Source: Salaquimonas sp.
Lineage (GTDB): Bacteria > Pseudomonadota > Alphaproteobacteria > Rhizobiales > Rhizobiaceae
Length of the DNA stretch: 7,988 bases
Assembly: GCA_024639745.1 (NCBI GenBank)
Contig: JAHEHW010000066.1
Span: forward strand, 1 to 7,988
Direction of reading: 5' to 3'
Each line of letters opens with the position of its first letter. The first letter of the stretch is position 1. Shown here piece by piece: positions 1 to 5,629 of the stretch. Made by a program: the position numbers and the translations under genes. The notes beneath the pieces were generated by a model. That model was given only the letters and a program-made list of their open reading frames with translations, ran no database searches and had not been told where the DNA came from.

Positions 1-88
1 AAGAATTCGTGAAGGAAAAATCCACTCCGCTTATTTCCAACGGAATCAGTTTCGACAACTGGAACTGATGAATTGGGTCGTTAGCCAC
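1..88 (-). CDS. atpB: ATP synthase F0 subunit a (AtpB), N-terminal fragment
   Basis: Subunit a is the membrane stator of F1F0 ATP synthase and carries the proton half-channels next to the c-ring. Only the first 29 codons lie in the window; the rest runs off the left edge. Read on the minus strand from a GTG at 88, the translation begins [20 protein letters not shown] and continues GVDFSFTNS, which matches the N-terminus I know from rhizobial AtpB proteins, including the FSFTNS segment just before the first membrane helix. No ATG lies in frame between this GTG and the upstream in-frame TAA. A purine-rich AGAGGA sits about 7 bases before the GTG as a ribosome binding site, so the GTG start is favoured. 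The gene follows atpI after a gap of 114 bases, the usual atpI-atpB order, and is probably co-transcribed with it. The identity is secure, although the fragment contains none of the catalytic helices. Confidence 0.9.
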   Translation of the reverse strand, partial: MANDPIHQFQLSKLIPLEISGVDFSFTNS

Positions 89-202
89 GAATGCGTCCTC
101 TGCTTCGTCATCGGATTTGGCCGCTTAAAAGCAAATTGCCAACCGATAATCAATGTTCAACTTCATTTTCATGCGCGACAGTATGCCCACATCGCACAAG
201 TT

Positions 203-583
203 CTATTCCTCCTGACCGCCATTACCGGTCCGCTGACGCGGTCGGCTTTTCTCTCCGCGGGCCCAACCGCCCGCATAGGGATTGGCGATCTGTCCGGTTG
301 CCCGCAACACATTCACGACACCGGCAACAAACCCAAGCAACAGGAACACGATCATTCCCCATGGAGTCGTACCGGCAAATGTGTCGATCAAATAACCGAT
401 CAATGCCCCAACCAGAATTGCCGAAATAAACTCACTCGACATTCTGAGCGCGTGGCCGAACCCCTGATTGGACGAACCGGCGGCGCCATTTTCGTTTTTT
501 GACTTACCGCCACCGTGACGTTGACGCAGCGTTTCTAGCCGCCGTTCCAAATCATCGAATTTTCGGGGGTCTTTTGAAGCCAT
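203..583 (-). CDS. atpI: AtpI-like F0 ATP synthase accessory protein (126 aa)
   Basis: This small membrane protein is encoded at the head of the atp F0 operon. In studied bacteria AtpI helps assemble the c-ring, and in some it has been linked to divalent cation uptake; neither role can be read from this sequence. Residues 1-45 are charged and probably cytoplasmic (DLERRLETLRQRHGGGKSKN). Two membrane helices follow at about 49-69 and 74-94. They show the family pattern of small residues and an acidic residue, GALIGYLID at 59-67, then PWGMIVFLLLGFVAG at 74-88. The C-terminal tail is basic and glycine-rich. The length fits the short alphaproteobacterial AtpI/AtpQ class. The ATG at 583 is preceded by GGTAAGGAAC, an acceptable but closely spaced ribosome binding site. 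atpB follows downstream, which strongly supports the assignment. A promoter candidate is seen at 733-761. Confidence 0.9.
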   Translation of the reverse strand: MASKDPRKFDDLERRLETLRQRHGGGKSKNENGAAGSSNQGFGHALRMSSEFISAILVGALIGYLIDTFAGTTPWGMIVFLLLGFVAGVVNVLRATGQIANPYAGGWARGEKSRPRQRTGNGGQEE

Positions 584-648
584 GTTCCTTACCGCTCATG
601 ACCGCACGATAATGCAGCACAGGCGCTTCGTTACCACCTCACCCGTTT

Positions 649-666
649 GTTTCCAAGGCAGGAAAC
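649..666 (-). repeat. Short inverted repeat (hairpin) in the atpI leader
   Basis: GTTTCC and GGAAAC form a perfect 6-bp inverted repeat around a 6-base loop (655-660). It lies between the predicted atp promoter and the atpI start, 66 bases before the ATG, so it would be present in the leader RNA. No U-tract follows, so it is not an intrinsic terminator. Its function is unknown and it may be chance. Confidence 0.4.
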
Positions 667-732
667 GCTATCGGTGAACAAAGGCAACCGGATATGGTTG
701 GCAAGCCCCCTTCAAACTGACAAGCCGAGGGC

Positions 733-761
733 AACATAGTTTTGAGGCATCATGCTGTCAA
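733..761 (-). promoter_or_regulatory. Predicted sigma-70-type promoter of the atpI-atpB operon
   Basis: On the minus strand a perfect TTGACA (761-756), preceded by C to give the CTTGACA common in alphaproteobacteria, is followed after exactly 17 bases by TATGTT (738-733; 4 of 6 matches to TATAAT). Transcription would begin near 725, leaving a leader of about 140 bases before the atpI ATG at 583. It is the best promoter-like match I found in the window, and it sits where an atp operon promoter is needed, after the hydrolase gene ends. This is inference from sequence only. Confidence 0.55.
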
Positions 762-910
762 GCTATCGGAGAATATACTAAGTGTATGTTTCGATTGCTT
801 TTTTTCTACCTTACCCAATGGTATAAGCTCGATATCGGGAGGCGGAAAAGAGTCGCGGGCAAAATACGCCGCTATTAGGGGCTATCTTCAGCGGAGTTCC
901 GGCAGGAGAA

Positions 911-2092
911 TTATGACCAGCCGCCGCCAAATGTACGGTAAAATACATGGAGGCCGATGCGGCCGACCTTTTTCATGGCCCGAGCCCATTTCGGATTAAC
1001 ATAGGTCGCGTGATAATGGGTCGAAGAACCGACTTCTTTCAGCCAGATGCGGCCCTCGGTGGTCTCGCGAGCGACATATTGCGCAATCGTCCAGCGCTTG
1101 CGGTCTCGGACCTTGTCCGCGATTCGGTCACAGGCGAACGAAAACTGGCAACGATTACGCCAATTCTTGTTCTGATAAACTACCCCGCAGATCGAATCGG
1201 GATAAGACGGATTACGGACGCGATTCAGAATTACCTGGGCAACCGCCGCCTGGCCCCTTACCGATTCGCCACGAGCCTCGAAATAGATTCCGGAAGTCAG
1301 GCATTCCTGTTCGCGGTCGCTGAAAGCCGAGGTCGGCAGCGGTGAAGCCGCCCAGCGATGATCTTGCTTATCAAGCTTCGGAATGATGTTCAGTGGCTGA
1401 TCTTCCTGCAGCACCGCAGCGAAGGGCGAGCGGCGAAGCTGTGGCTCCGGGCTATAGGCCATCAGATTTGGAGCCGATTCCTTAACAAGGCTGGCCACCA
1501 TGACAGGCAGGTCCGTGCTCACCGGAATGCGCGGACTGTCTTTTTCGGTGCTATGGAAGGCGGATGCCACCTTCAGCGCCTCATCTATGGGCTTCAGCTT
1601 GATGAATGCAAGCTCAACATCATCGCCGACATCGAGCGGGTCCATCATGCTATGGCGTTCAATAACCGAGCCGGCTGTGAAATGATCCGGCGGTCGCATG
1701 ATCGTGGCAGACACGACCCGCGAGCCCTTCAAGCTGCGATTTACGCGCTGCAGTTCTTTCTCGAGGCGCGGCGTGGCCAAGAGGCGGTCTGCGAGAATCC
1801 GATTTTCCTTGAGTGAAATCTGCCGCCCAATCGTGGCGGACGGACCTTTCGAAGACGTATGTTCGATCGCCGCATTGGCAGGCGACCCCGCCAGCAATTG
1901 CGAAACGCCCGGCGCTTCCGTCACACTGGCGAGCCATCGCTGGCCCTTCAAATCGTCAGTGAGACTTGCCACGTCCTGGTAAGATACAAGCGAAGGATAG
2001 ATTAGAAACAGAGCGGTACCGGCCAATACCGGGAACACCCCTTCCCTAAGGCGCTGGCCAAGCGTCCGCTTTTCCCCGTCAGACTTTCGCAA
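911..2092 (-). CDS. Membrane-anchored cell wall hydrolase, SleB/CwlJ-type (393 aa)
   Basis: The C-terminal part, about residues 255-393, is a Hydrolase_2 (SleB-like) domain that cleaves the glycan strand of peptidoglycan. It opens with DREQECLTSGIYFEARGES, where Glu272 in FEARGE is the expected catalytic acid. It continues with QAAVAQVILNRV (281-292), a Cys-containing CQFSFACD (315-322), and THYHATYVNPKWA (about 358-370). Residues 19-38 form one hydrophobic helix after a basic N-terminus, so the protein is probably inserted with a signal anchor and the enzyme in the periplasm. Residues 40-250 are low in recognisable motifs and look like a long linker. The start is taken as TTG at 2092, because GGAG lies 7 bases upstream and no in-frame ATG or GTG was seen nearby. 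In spore formers SleB degrades spore cortex. In non-sporulating alphaproteobacteria these proteins probably act in cell wall remodelling, but the exact role of this one is unknown. Confidence 0.85.
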   Translation of the reverse strand: MRKSDGEKRTLGQRLREGVFPVLAGTALFLIYPSLVSYQDVASLTDDLKGQRWLASVTEAPGVSQLLAGSPANAAIEHTSSKGPSATIGRQISLKENRILADRLLATPRLEKELQRVNRSLKGSRVVSATIMRPPDHFTAGSVIERHSMMDPLDVGDDVELAFIKLKPIDEALKVASAFHSTEKDSPRIPVSTDLPVMVASLVKESAPNLMAYSPEPQLRRSPFAAVLQEDQPLNIIPKLDKQDHRWAASPLPTSAFSDREQECLTSGIYFEARGESVRGQAAVAQVILNRVRNPSYPDSICGVVYQNKNWRNRCQFSFACDRIADKVRDRKRWTIAQYVARETTEGRIWLKEVGSSTHYHATYVNPKWARAMKKVGRIGLHVFYRTFGGGWS

Positions 2093-2099
2093 TACACCA

Positions 2100-2103
2100 C
2101 TCC
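2100..2103 (-). promoter_or_regulatory. Ribosome binding site that supports the TTG start of the hydrolase
   Basis: GGAG on the minus strand lies 7 bases before the TTG at 2092. This is the main reason for accepting a TTG start. An ATG a few bases further upstream is in another frame and soon meets a stop. Confidence 0.55.
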
Positions 2104-2137
2104 ATACAAACCATTTTGATGCCGACTGCTCAAGCCG

Positions 2138-2164
2138 TCATTATGGTTTGTTAACCTTGATCAA
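2138..2164 (-). promoter_or_regulatory. Weak promoter candidate for the cell wall hydrolase
   Basis: TTGATC (2164-2159) and TAATGA (2143-2138) are spaced by 15 bases, shorter than the preferred 16-18, and the -10 match is partial. The placement is reasonable, with a leader of roughly 35-40 bases to the TTG start. The -35 element falls inside the inverted repeat at 2151-2171, so a regulator bound there could block it. Confidence 0.25.
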
Positions 2165-2171
2165 AGGTTAA
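2151..2171. repeat. Perfect 8-bp inverted repeat upstream of the cell wall hydrolase, possible operator
   Basis: TTAACCTT (2151-2158) and AAGGTTAA (2164-2171) are exact inverted repeats around a 5-base centre, GATCA. A further GGTTAA occurs at 2188-2193. The repeat lies 59 bases before the hydrolase start, in the only intergenic region upstream of that gene, so an operator for a dimeric regulator is plausible. The arms are AT-rich and no T-run follows, which argues against a terminator. The TTAA spacing does not fit the TTAA-N7-TTAA CtrA box. Confidence 0.45.
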
Positions 2172-2309
2172 AGAGACGTTTCGGTCCGGTTAAAATCATA
2201 TTGAAAGCCGAAACCAGTGCCCCTTGCATCCCGGCGAAAGGGATAGAATTGAAATGTGGCCAGTGATGGGCAAGCGCGCGGTTCAGGCGGGACGAAACCC
2301 GAACATGGT

Positions 2310-3746
2310 TCACGTTTTCTTACCACGGGAAACATAGGGGTTTTCTCCCTTGCGCATGATCAAACGGATCGGAACCCCCCAGAGATCGAAAGATTCCCGC
2401 AAGGAATTGATCATGTAACGGGTATAGCTGGCCGGCAATGACTCTGGTCGGGAGCAATGTACCATGAAGGTCGGCGGCCGTGCTTTGATCTGCGTAATGT
2501 ACTTCATCTTGATACGCCGGCCGGAAACGGCAGGTGGCGGATGATGGTATTGAATGTCATCAAGCCAGCGGTTCAGGCCCGATGTTCTGATCCGCCGGTT
2601 CCAGATTTCGTGCACCTCGAACACTGTCTGCATAAGCCGGTCGATACCCTCGCCGGTCAGGCCGGAGACCGGGACTACCCTCAACCGCTTCACCTGCGGC
2701 AGGCTTTCCTCGGCCATCATCCGAATTTCCGAAAGAGCGGACTGGCGGTCTTCGACCGCATCCCATTTATTGACGGCAATGACCGCAGCCCGGCCTTCGC
2801 GGAGCACCAGATCCGCGATCTGAACGTCCTGCTTTTCGAACGGAATCGCGGCATCGATAACGATGATGACGACCTCGGCATACTGCACGGAGCGTAGCGC
2901 ATCTGAAACCGAAAGCTTCTCAAGCTTTTCCTGAACCTTGGCCTTTTTGCGCATGCCGGCCGTGTCGTATAATCGAATGGTCCGGCCATTCCAGTCCCAG
3001 TCCACGGATATCGAATCCCGGGTTATGCCCGCTTCCGGTCCGGTAAGCAGTCGTTCCTCGCCGATCATCCGGTTGATCAGCGTGGACTTCCCGGCGTTCG
3101 GGCGACCGACCACGGCGATCTTGAGCGGTTTGGTCTTGTCGTAGACCGGCAAGATCTCCTCGCCATCCTCGTCGAGCGGCAGTGCTTCAGCATCCTTCGG
3201 CAGATCGCCCTCAAACATCGACACCTCGTTCTCGCCGGCATAGGCAACCTCTTCGCCGATAGCCTCGACGATGGCATAGTAAAGGTCGCCCATGCCCTGC
3301 CCATGTTCGGCGGAAATGGGGACCGCATCGCCGAAGCCCAGCGAATAGGCATCGTAGAATCCCTGTTCGCCTGCCCGACCTTCCATTTTGTTGGCAACCA
3401 GCACGACTTTTCGGGCGCGTTTGCGCAGCATTTGGGCAAAGATTCTGTCTGCCGGGACCACGCCGCTCTTGGCATCAATCAGGAACAAACAGAGGTCCGC
3501 CTCGCCGATCGCCTGCTCCGTCTGCCGACGCATACGCGCTTCAAGGCTATCGGCGGAAGCTTCCTCCAGCCCCGCGGTATCAATCACCTGGAATTTCAGA
3601 TCACCTATTCGCCCGTCGGCCAACCGCCGGTCACGGGTCACCCCCGGCGTGTCATCGACAAGCGCAAGACGCTTGCCAACCAGCCGATTGAACAAAGTGG
3701 ACTTGCCGACATTGGGGCGTCCGATAATCGCGACCTTGAACGTCAT
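2310..3746 (-). CDS. der: Ribosome-assembly GTPase Der (EngA), 478 aa
   Basis: Der is an essential tandem GTPase that binds the 50S subunit late in its assembly. Domain 1 shows G1 GRPNVGKST (9-17), the DDTPGVTRD switch region (31-39), G3 DTAG (56-59) and a G4 position reading NKME (119-122). Domain 2 shows GRPNAGKST (214-222), G3 DTAG (261-264) and canonical NKWD (326-329). The C-terminal KH-like domain covers about 385-470 and ends in the basic RGKKT. The start at 3746 gives [17 protein letters not shown], the usual N-terminus, with AAAGGGG just upstream. A start 35 codons earlier would add unrelated sequence and run back into the YfgM-like gene. An acidic linker (about 178-197) joins the two GTPase domains. 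The gene begins 73 bases after the YfgM-like gene and is probably in the same operon. The domain 1 G4 departs from NKxD by Asp to Glu, which I believe also occurs in relatives. Confidence 0.97.
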   Translation of the reverse strand: MTFKVAIIGRPNVGKSTLFNRLVGKRLALVDDTPGVTRDRRLADGRIGDLKFQVIDTAGLEEASADSLEARMRRQTEQAIGEADLCLFLIDAKSGVVPADRIFAQMLRKRARKVVLVANKMEGRAGEQGFYDAYSLGFGDAVPISAEHGQGMGDLYYAIVEAIGEEVAYAGENEVSMFEGDLPKDAEALPLDEDGEEILPVYDKTKPLKIAVVGRPNAGKSTLINRMIGEERLLTGPEAGITRDSISVDWDWNGRTIRLYDTAGMRKKAKVQEKLEKLSVSDALRSVQYAEVVIIVIDAAIPFEKQDVQIADLVLREGRAAVIAVNKWDAVEDRQSALSEIRMMAEESLPQVKRLRVVPVSGLTGEGIDRLMQTVFEVHEIWNRRIRTSGLNRWLDDIQYHHPPPAVSGRRIKMKYITQIKARPPTFMVHCSRPESLPASYTRYMINSLRESFDLWGVPIRLIMRKGENPYVSRGKKT

Positions 3747-3819
3747 GACCCCTTTCCAGTGCAATAGCCGTCCGGCGTTTCGGCAAAAACGGCATATCCG
3801 TTTGACGGAAACGCGCTGG

Positions 3820-4491
3820 TCAACCAGCCGAAGGTATCCCCCTGCCGGCAAGATAACTGAGCATGGTCTGCGCGCGCGATCTCACCCCTTGCGGGGTTTC
3901 GGAATCTGCCGCCAGCGGTGAAAGCCACTCATAGGCTTTTTGAAGATTACCGGCTTTGATGGCGGCAATTGCCAGTGCTTCCCGCGCAGAATGACGAAAA
4001 GGCCTGCCGGTCTCAGCCAATCCGACAAGACGTTTTTCAACGGCGGCGTAATCCTCCGTATCAACAGCCAGCAATCCGGCCTTCAAGCCTGCGATCTCGC
4101 GAAACAGTGGATCATAGCTCTCATCGGAAGCGATGGCGTCATAACGCTGGATCGCCGTGGCCTTGTCCCCGCCTTCCGCCAATCCGGCGGCGATACGCAT
4201 CTCTGCCAGAACGGGATATTCACCGAAGCCGTTTTCCTTGACGGATTCCAGCGCATCGATCGCGGCCTGCGAGTCACCGGACGCAGACTCGTCGACTGCA
4301 GCCATGTAAGCATCGCCTGCCGCCGCGACCTGGTTTTCACGATAATATTCCCAGCCGCGATAGGCACCCGTGGCTACGACAATCAAAACGGCCAGCGCGA
4401 TAACGTAATAGCCGTATTTCGCCCACAGCTCCTGCGCCCGGTCCTGCCGGATCTGCTCGTCGACTTCGCGAATGAATGAGTCGTCTACCAT
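3820..4491 (-). CDS. YfgM-like TPR protein, single membrane anchor (223 aa)
   Basis: This has the architecture of the YfgM family. A short charged cytoplasmic N-terminus ([20 protein letters not shown]) is followed by one membrane helix at about 28-46. The remaining 175 or so residues are helical, TPR-like repeats rich in alanine and lysine, expected in the periplasm. In Escherichia coli YfgM associates with the SecYEG translocon and the chaperone PpiD and helps hand over exported proteins; that role is transferred here by family resemblance only. The sequence [21 protein letters not shown] near the C-terminus is typical of the repeat. The neighbour directly downstream is der, as in many proteobacteria, but the BamB gene that often separates the two is absent. 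The ATG at 4491 has a weak upstream AGTAGG. The family call is fairly secure and the precise function is not. Confidence 0.82.
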   Translation of the reverse strand: MVDDSFIREVDEQIRQDRAQELWAKYGYYVIALAVLIVVATGAYRGWEYYRENQVAAAGDAYMAAVDESASGDSQAAIDALESVKENGFGEYPVLAEMRIAAGLAEGGDKATAIQRYDAIASDESYDPLFREIAGLKAGLLAVDTEDYAAVEKRLVGLAETGRPFRHSAREALAIAAIKAGNLQKAYEWLSPLAADSETPQGVRSRAQTMLSYLAGRGIPSAG

Positions 4492-4511
4492 GGCCTACTC
4501 TATAACTTTCA

Positions 4512-4540
4512 ATTGGAGTTGACGTGGTAAGGGCACTCAA
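4512..4540 (-). promoter_or_regulatory. Weak promoter candidate upstream of the YfgM-like gene
   Basis: TTGAGT (4540-4535) and TCCAAT (4517-4512) are separated by 17 bases, each matching the consensus at 4 of 6 positions. The leader would be only about 14 bases. The 142-base gap to the NnrU gene suggests that the YfgM-like gene and der have their own promoter, and this is the best-spaced pair I found in the gap. Confidence 0.25.
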
Positions 4541-4633
4541 CCCGCCAACCGGCATACTGTCTTTCGGCCGCCTTTTAGCTGAAACCGTCCGGCAAAGGCA
4601 ATCGACTATCGGCAATCCCTGCTTCGATCAAGC

Positions 4634-5203
4634 TCAGCTTATCGGCGCAACCCCGAAAAGCCATTGATGTGCCCAGAAAGCAAACAGCGCGTAGAGTGCG
4701 AGACCCGCAACCACCGCGATAACATCGTTTACAGGAGATCCCGCAACCGGCAGGGCGCCACCGCGCCGTTTGACGGAGATACGGTCAACCACCGCCCAGA
4801 CAAGGAAGGCGCCGAACAGCAGAACGGAAGCGCTATCGCCATTAGCCAGCAAATGCGCGACAGCCCAGATCTTGACCGTCACGAGCATCGGATGTTTCAA
4901 CATGGGCTTCAGCTTGCCGGCTGGTAAGGCGTAGACCATGAGAGCAATCATGGCAAAAACCATCAGCAATAGCGCCAGGTGGCGCAACCACATCGGTGGC
5001 ACATACAGGATACCGGCATCCGGACTCGCATCGCCATAGCCCCAGACGATCAGCACAAAGCCGACCAACGAGAGCACAGCGTAAAACCCCTTCCATCCGG
5101 CTTCGCCCCAGGCAGCCAATTTCGCGTCGCGAAAGCCTGGCGCAAAAATGCGGATTGAGTGAATACCCAGAAATATGATCAAACCTGATATCAAGGTTGC
5201 CAT
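4634..5203 (-). CDS. NnrU family integral membrane protein (189 aa)
   Basis: The NnrU family is named after a gene linked to nitric oxide reduction in denitrifying rhizobia and is related to the plant carotenoid isomerase Z-ISO, a haem-binding membrane enzyme. The biochemical role of most bacterial members is unknown. The protein is almost entirely hydrophobic, with about five or six membrane segments (roughly 1-20, 38-56, 70-93, 108-120, 126-141 and 159-183). The family signature is visible as KHPMLVTVKIWAVAHLLANG (103-122), with His104 and His117, and an early His15 in FLGIHSIRIF. The ATG at 5203 is chosen because the family begins with a membrane helix close to the N-terminus and AAGGA lies about 10 bases upstream. 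The 92 codons before it in the open frame resemble no protein and overlap the divergent DksA-like gene. No denitrification gene is nearby. Confidence 0.88.
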   Translation of the reverse strand: MATLISGLIIFLGIHSIRIFAPGFRDAKLAAWGEAGWKGFYAVLSLVGFVLIVWGYGDASPDAGILYVPPMWLRHLALLLMVFAMIALMVYALPAGKLKPMLKHPMLVTVKIWAVAHLLANGDSASVLLFGAFLVWAVVDRISVKRRGGALPVAGSPVNDVIAVVAGLALYALFAFWAHQWLFGVAPIS

Positions 5204-5230
5204 CGAGTCTTTGTCCTTATCGTTTCGACA

Positions 5231-5246
5231 CCGGCGCACTTGCCGG
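5231..5246. repeat. Small GC-rich inverted repeat in the divergent intergenic region
   Basis: CCGGC and GCCGG pair perfectly across a 6-base loop in the 75-base region between the NnrU gene and the DksA-like gene. The short arms make chance quite possible. It has no T-run and points to no gene end, so it is not a terminator. Confidence 0.25.
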
Positions 5247-5278
5247 AAACTTTCGTGGCATCTATCAGAAAGGGCATC

Positions 5279-5614
5279 ATGTCTGTCAATCCGGAACTCG
5301 CCCGTAAACGGCTCGAAGAAAGGCGCAAGGAACTCGAGGACCTTTCCTCGATCTCGAAGGATTCGCGAAACACGGTCGTGCTCGACCAACAATCCGTCGG
5401 CCGGCTGTCCCGCATGGATGCCATGCAGCAACAGGCGATGGCAGCAGCGCAGGAGAGAACCCGCCGCAGGGAATTGCAACGGATCGAACTGGCCGAACGC
5501 CGTCTCAAGGAAAACGAATACGGCTATTGCGCCGATTGCGGAGAGGAGATCGCCGATGGCCGCCTCGCAATCGACCCAATGGCGGAGCGATGCATCAATT
5601 GCGCCGGACGATAG
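5279..5614 (+). CDS. Short DksA/TraR-type C4 zinc-finger protein (111 aa)
   Basis: DksA and TraR bind RNA polymerase through the secondary channel and alter promoter response, DksA together with ppGpp. The C-terminus here carries the family zinc finger, YCADCGEE with Cys84 and Cys87, then 17 residues, then CINC with Cys105 and Cys108. Residues 5-75 are strongly charged and helical (ELARKRLEERRKELE, QERTRRRELQRIELAERRL) and would form a shortened coiled coil. The DxxDxA motif at the tip of the coiled coil in true DksA is not seen. The protein is also shorter than DksA (about 150 residues) and longer than TraR (about 70), so it is a family member of unknown target. The ATG at 5279 is preferred over one 39 bases upstream because AAAGGG lies 4 bases before it. 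The gene is divergent from the NnrU gene and ends 15 bases from the mutL stop. Confidence 0.88.
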   Translation: MSVNPELARKRLEERRKELEDLSSISKDSRNTVVLDQQSVGRLSRMDAMQQQAMAAAQERTRRRELQRIELAERRLKENEYGYCADCGEEIADGRLAIDPMAERCINCAGR

Positions 5615-5629
5615 GGCGCGATCCGGGAC

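Larger units (their letters stand above)
584..910. other. 327-base non-coding region between the cell wall hydrolase gene and atpI
   Basis: No convincing gene is seen here. On the minus strand it holds the 3' flank of the hydrolase gene (about 780-910), then the predicted atpI promoter (733-761), and then a leader of about 140 bases containing a small hairpin (649-666). The only sizeable open frame on the plus strand (742-999) runs into the hydrolase gene and has no family resemblance. Just after the hydrolase stop, CCGCT and AGCGG could pair across a 16-base loop, but no U-run follows directly, so I do not call a terminator. Confidence 0.6.

Noticed and set aside
742..999. Plus-strand open frame partly in the hydrolase-atpI intergenic region
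   Set aside because: It runs into the hydrolase 3' end on the opposite strand, has no recognisable motif, and covers the predicted atp promoter.
2151..2193. CtrA binding box
   Set aside because: The TTAA elements are spaced 13 and 18 bases apart, not the 6-7 of the CtrA consensus.
2281..2304. Hairpin CGGG/CCCG just after the der stop as a terminator
   Set aside because: The stem is short, needs a bulge to extend, and no U-run follows on the minus strand.
3747..3851. 35-codon extension of Der
   Set aside because: It overlaps the end of the YfgM-like gene and precedes the standard Der N-terminus, which has its own ribosome binding site.
3388..3921. Plus-strand open frame of 177 codons
   Set aside because: It is antisense to der and the YfgM-like gene, with arginine- and serine-rich translation typical of a shadow frame.
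5240..5268. Promoter TTGCCG-17-TATCAG for the DksA-like gene
   Set aside because: Transcription would start at or after the ribosome binding site at 5271-5274, leaving an mRNA without it, and both hexamers match weakly.
5204..5479. N-terminal extension of the NnrU open frame by 92 codons
   Set aside because: It overlaps the divergent DksA-like gene, has no resemblance to the NnrU family, and would place a long polar segment before the first membrane helix.
5604..5626. CCGGA/TCCGG inverted repeat between the convergent DksA-like gene and mutL as a shared terminator
   Set aside because: The arms are only 5 bp with a 13-base loop and no T-run on either strand.
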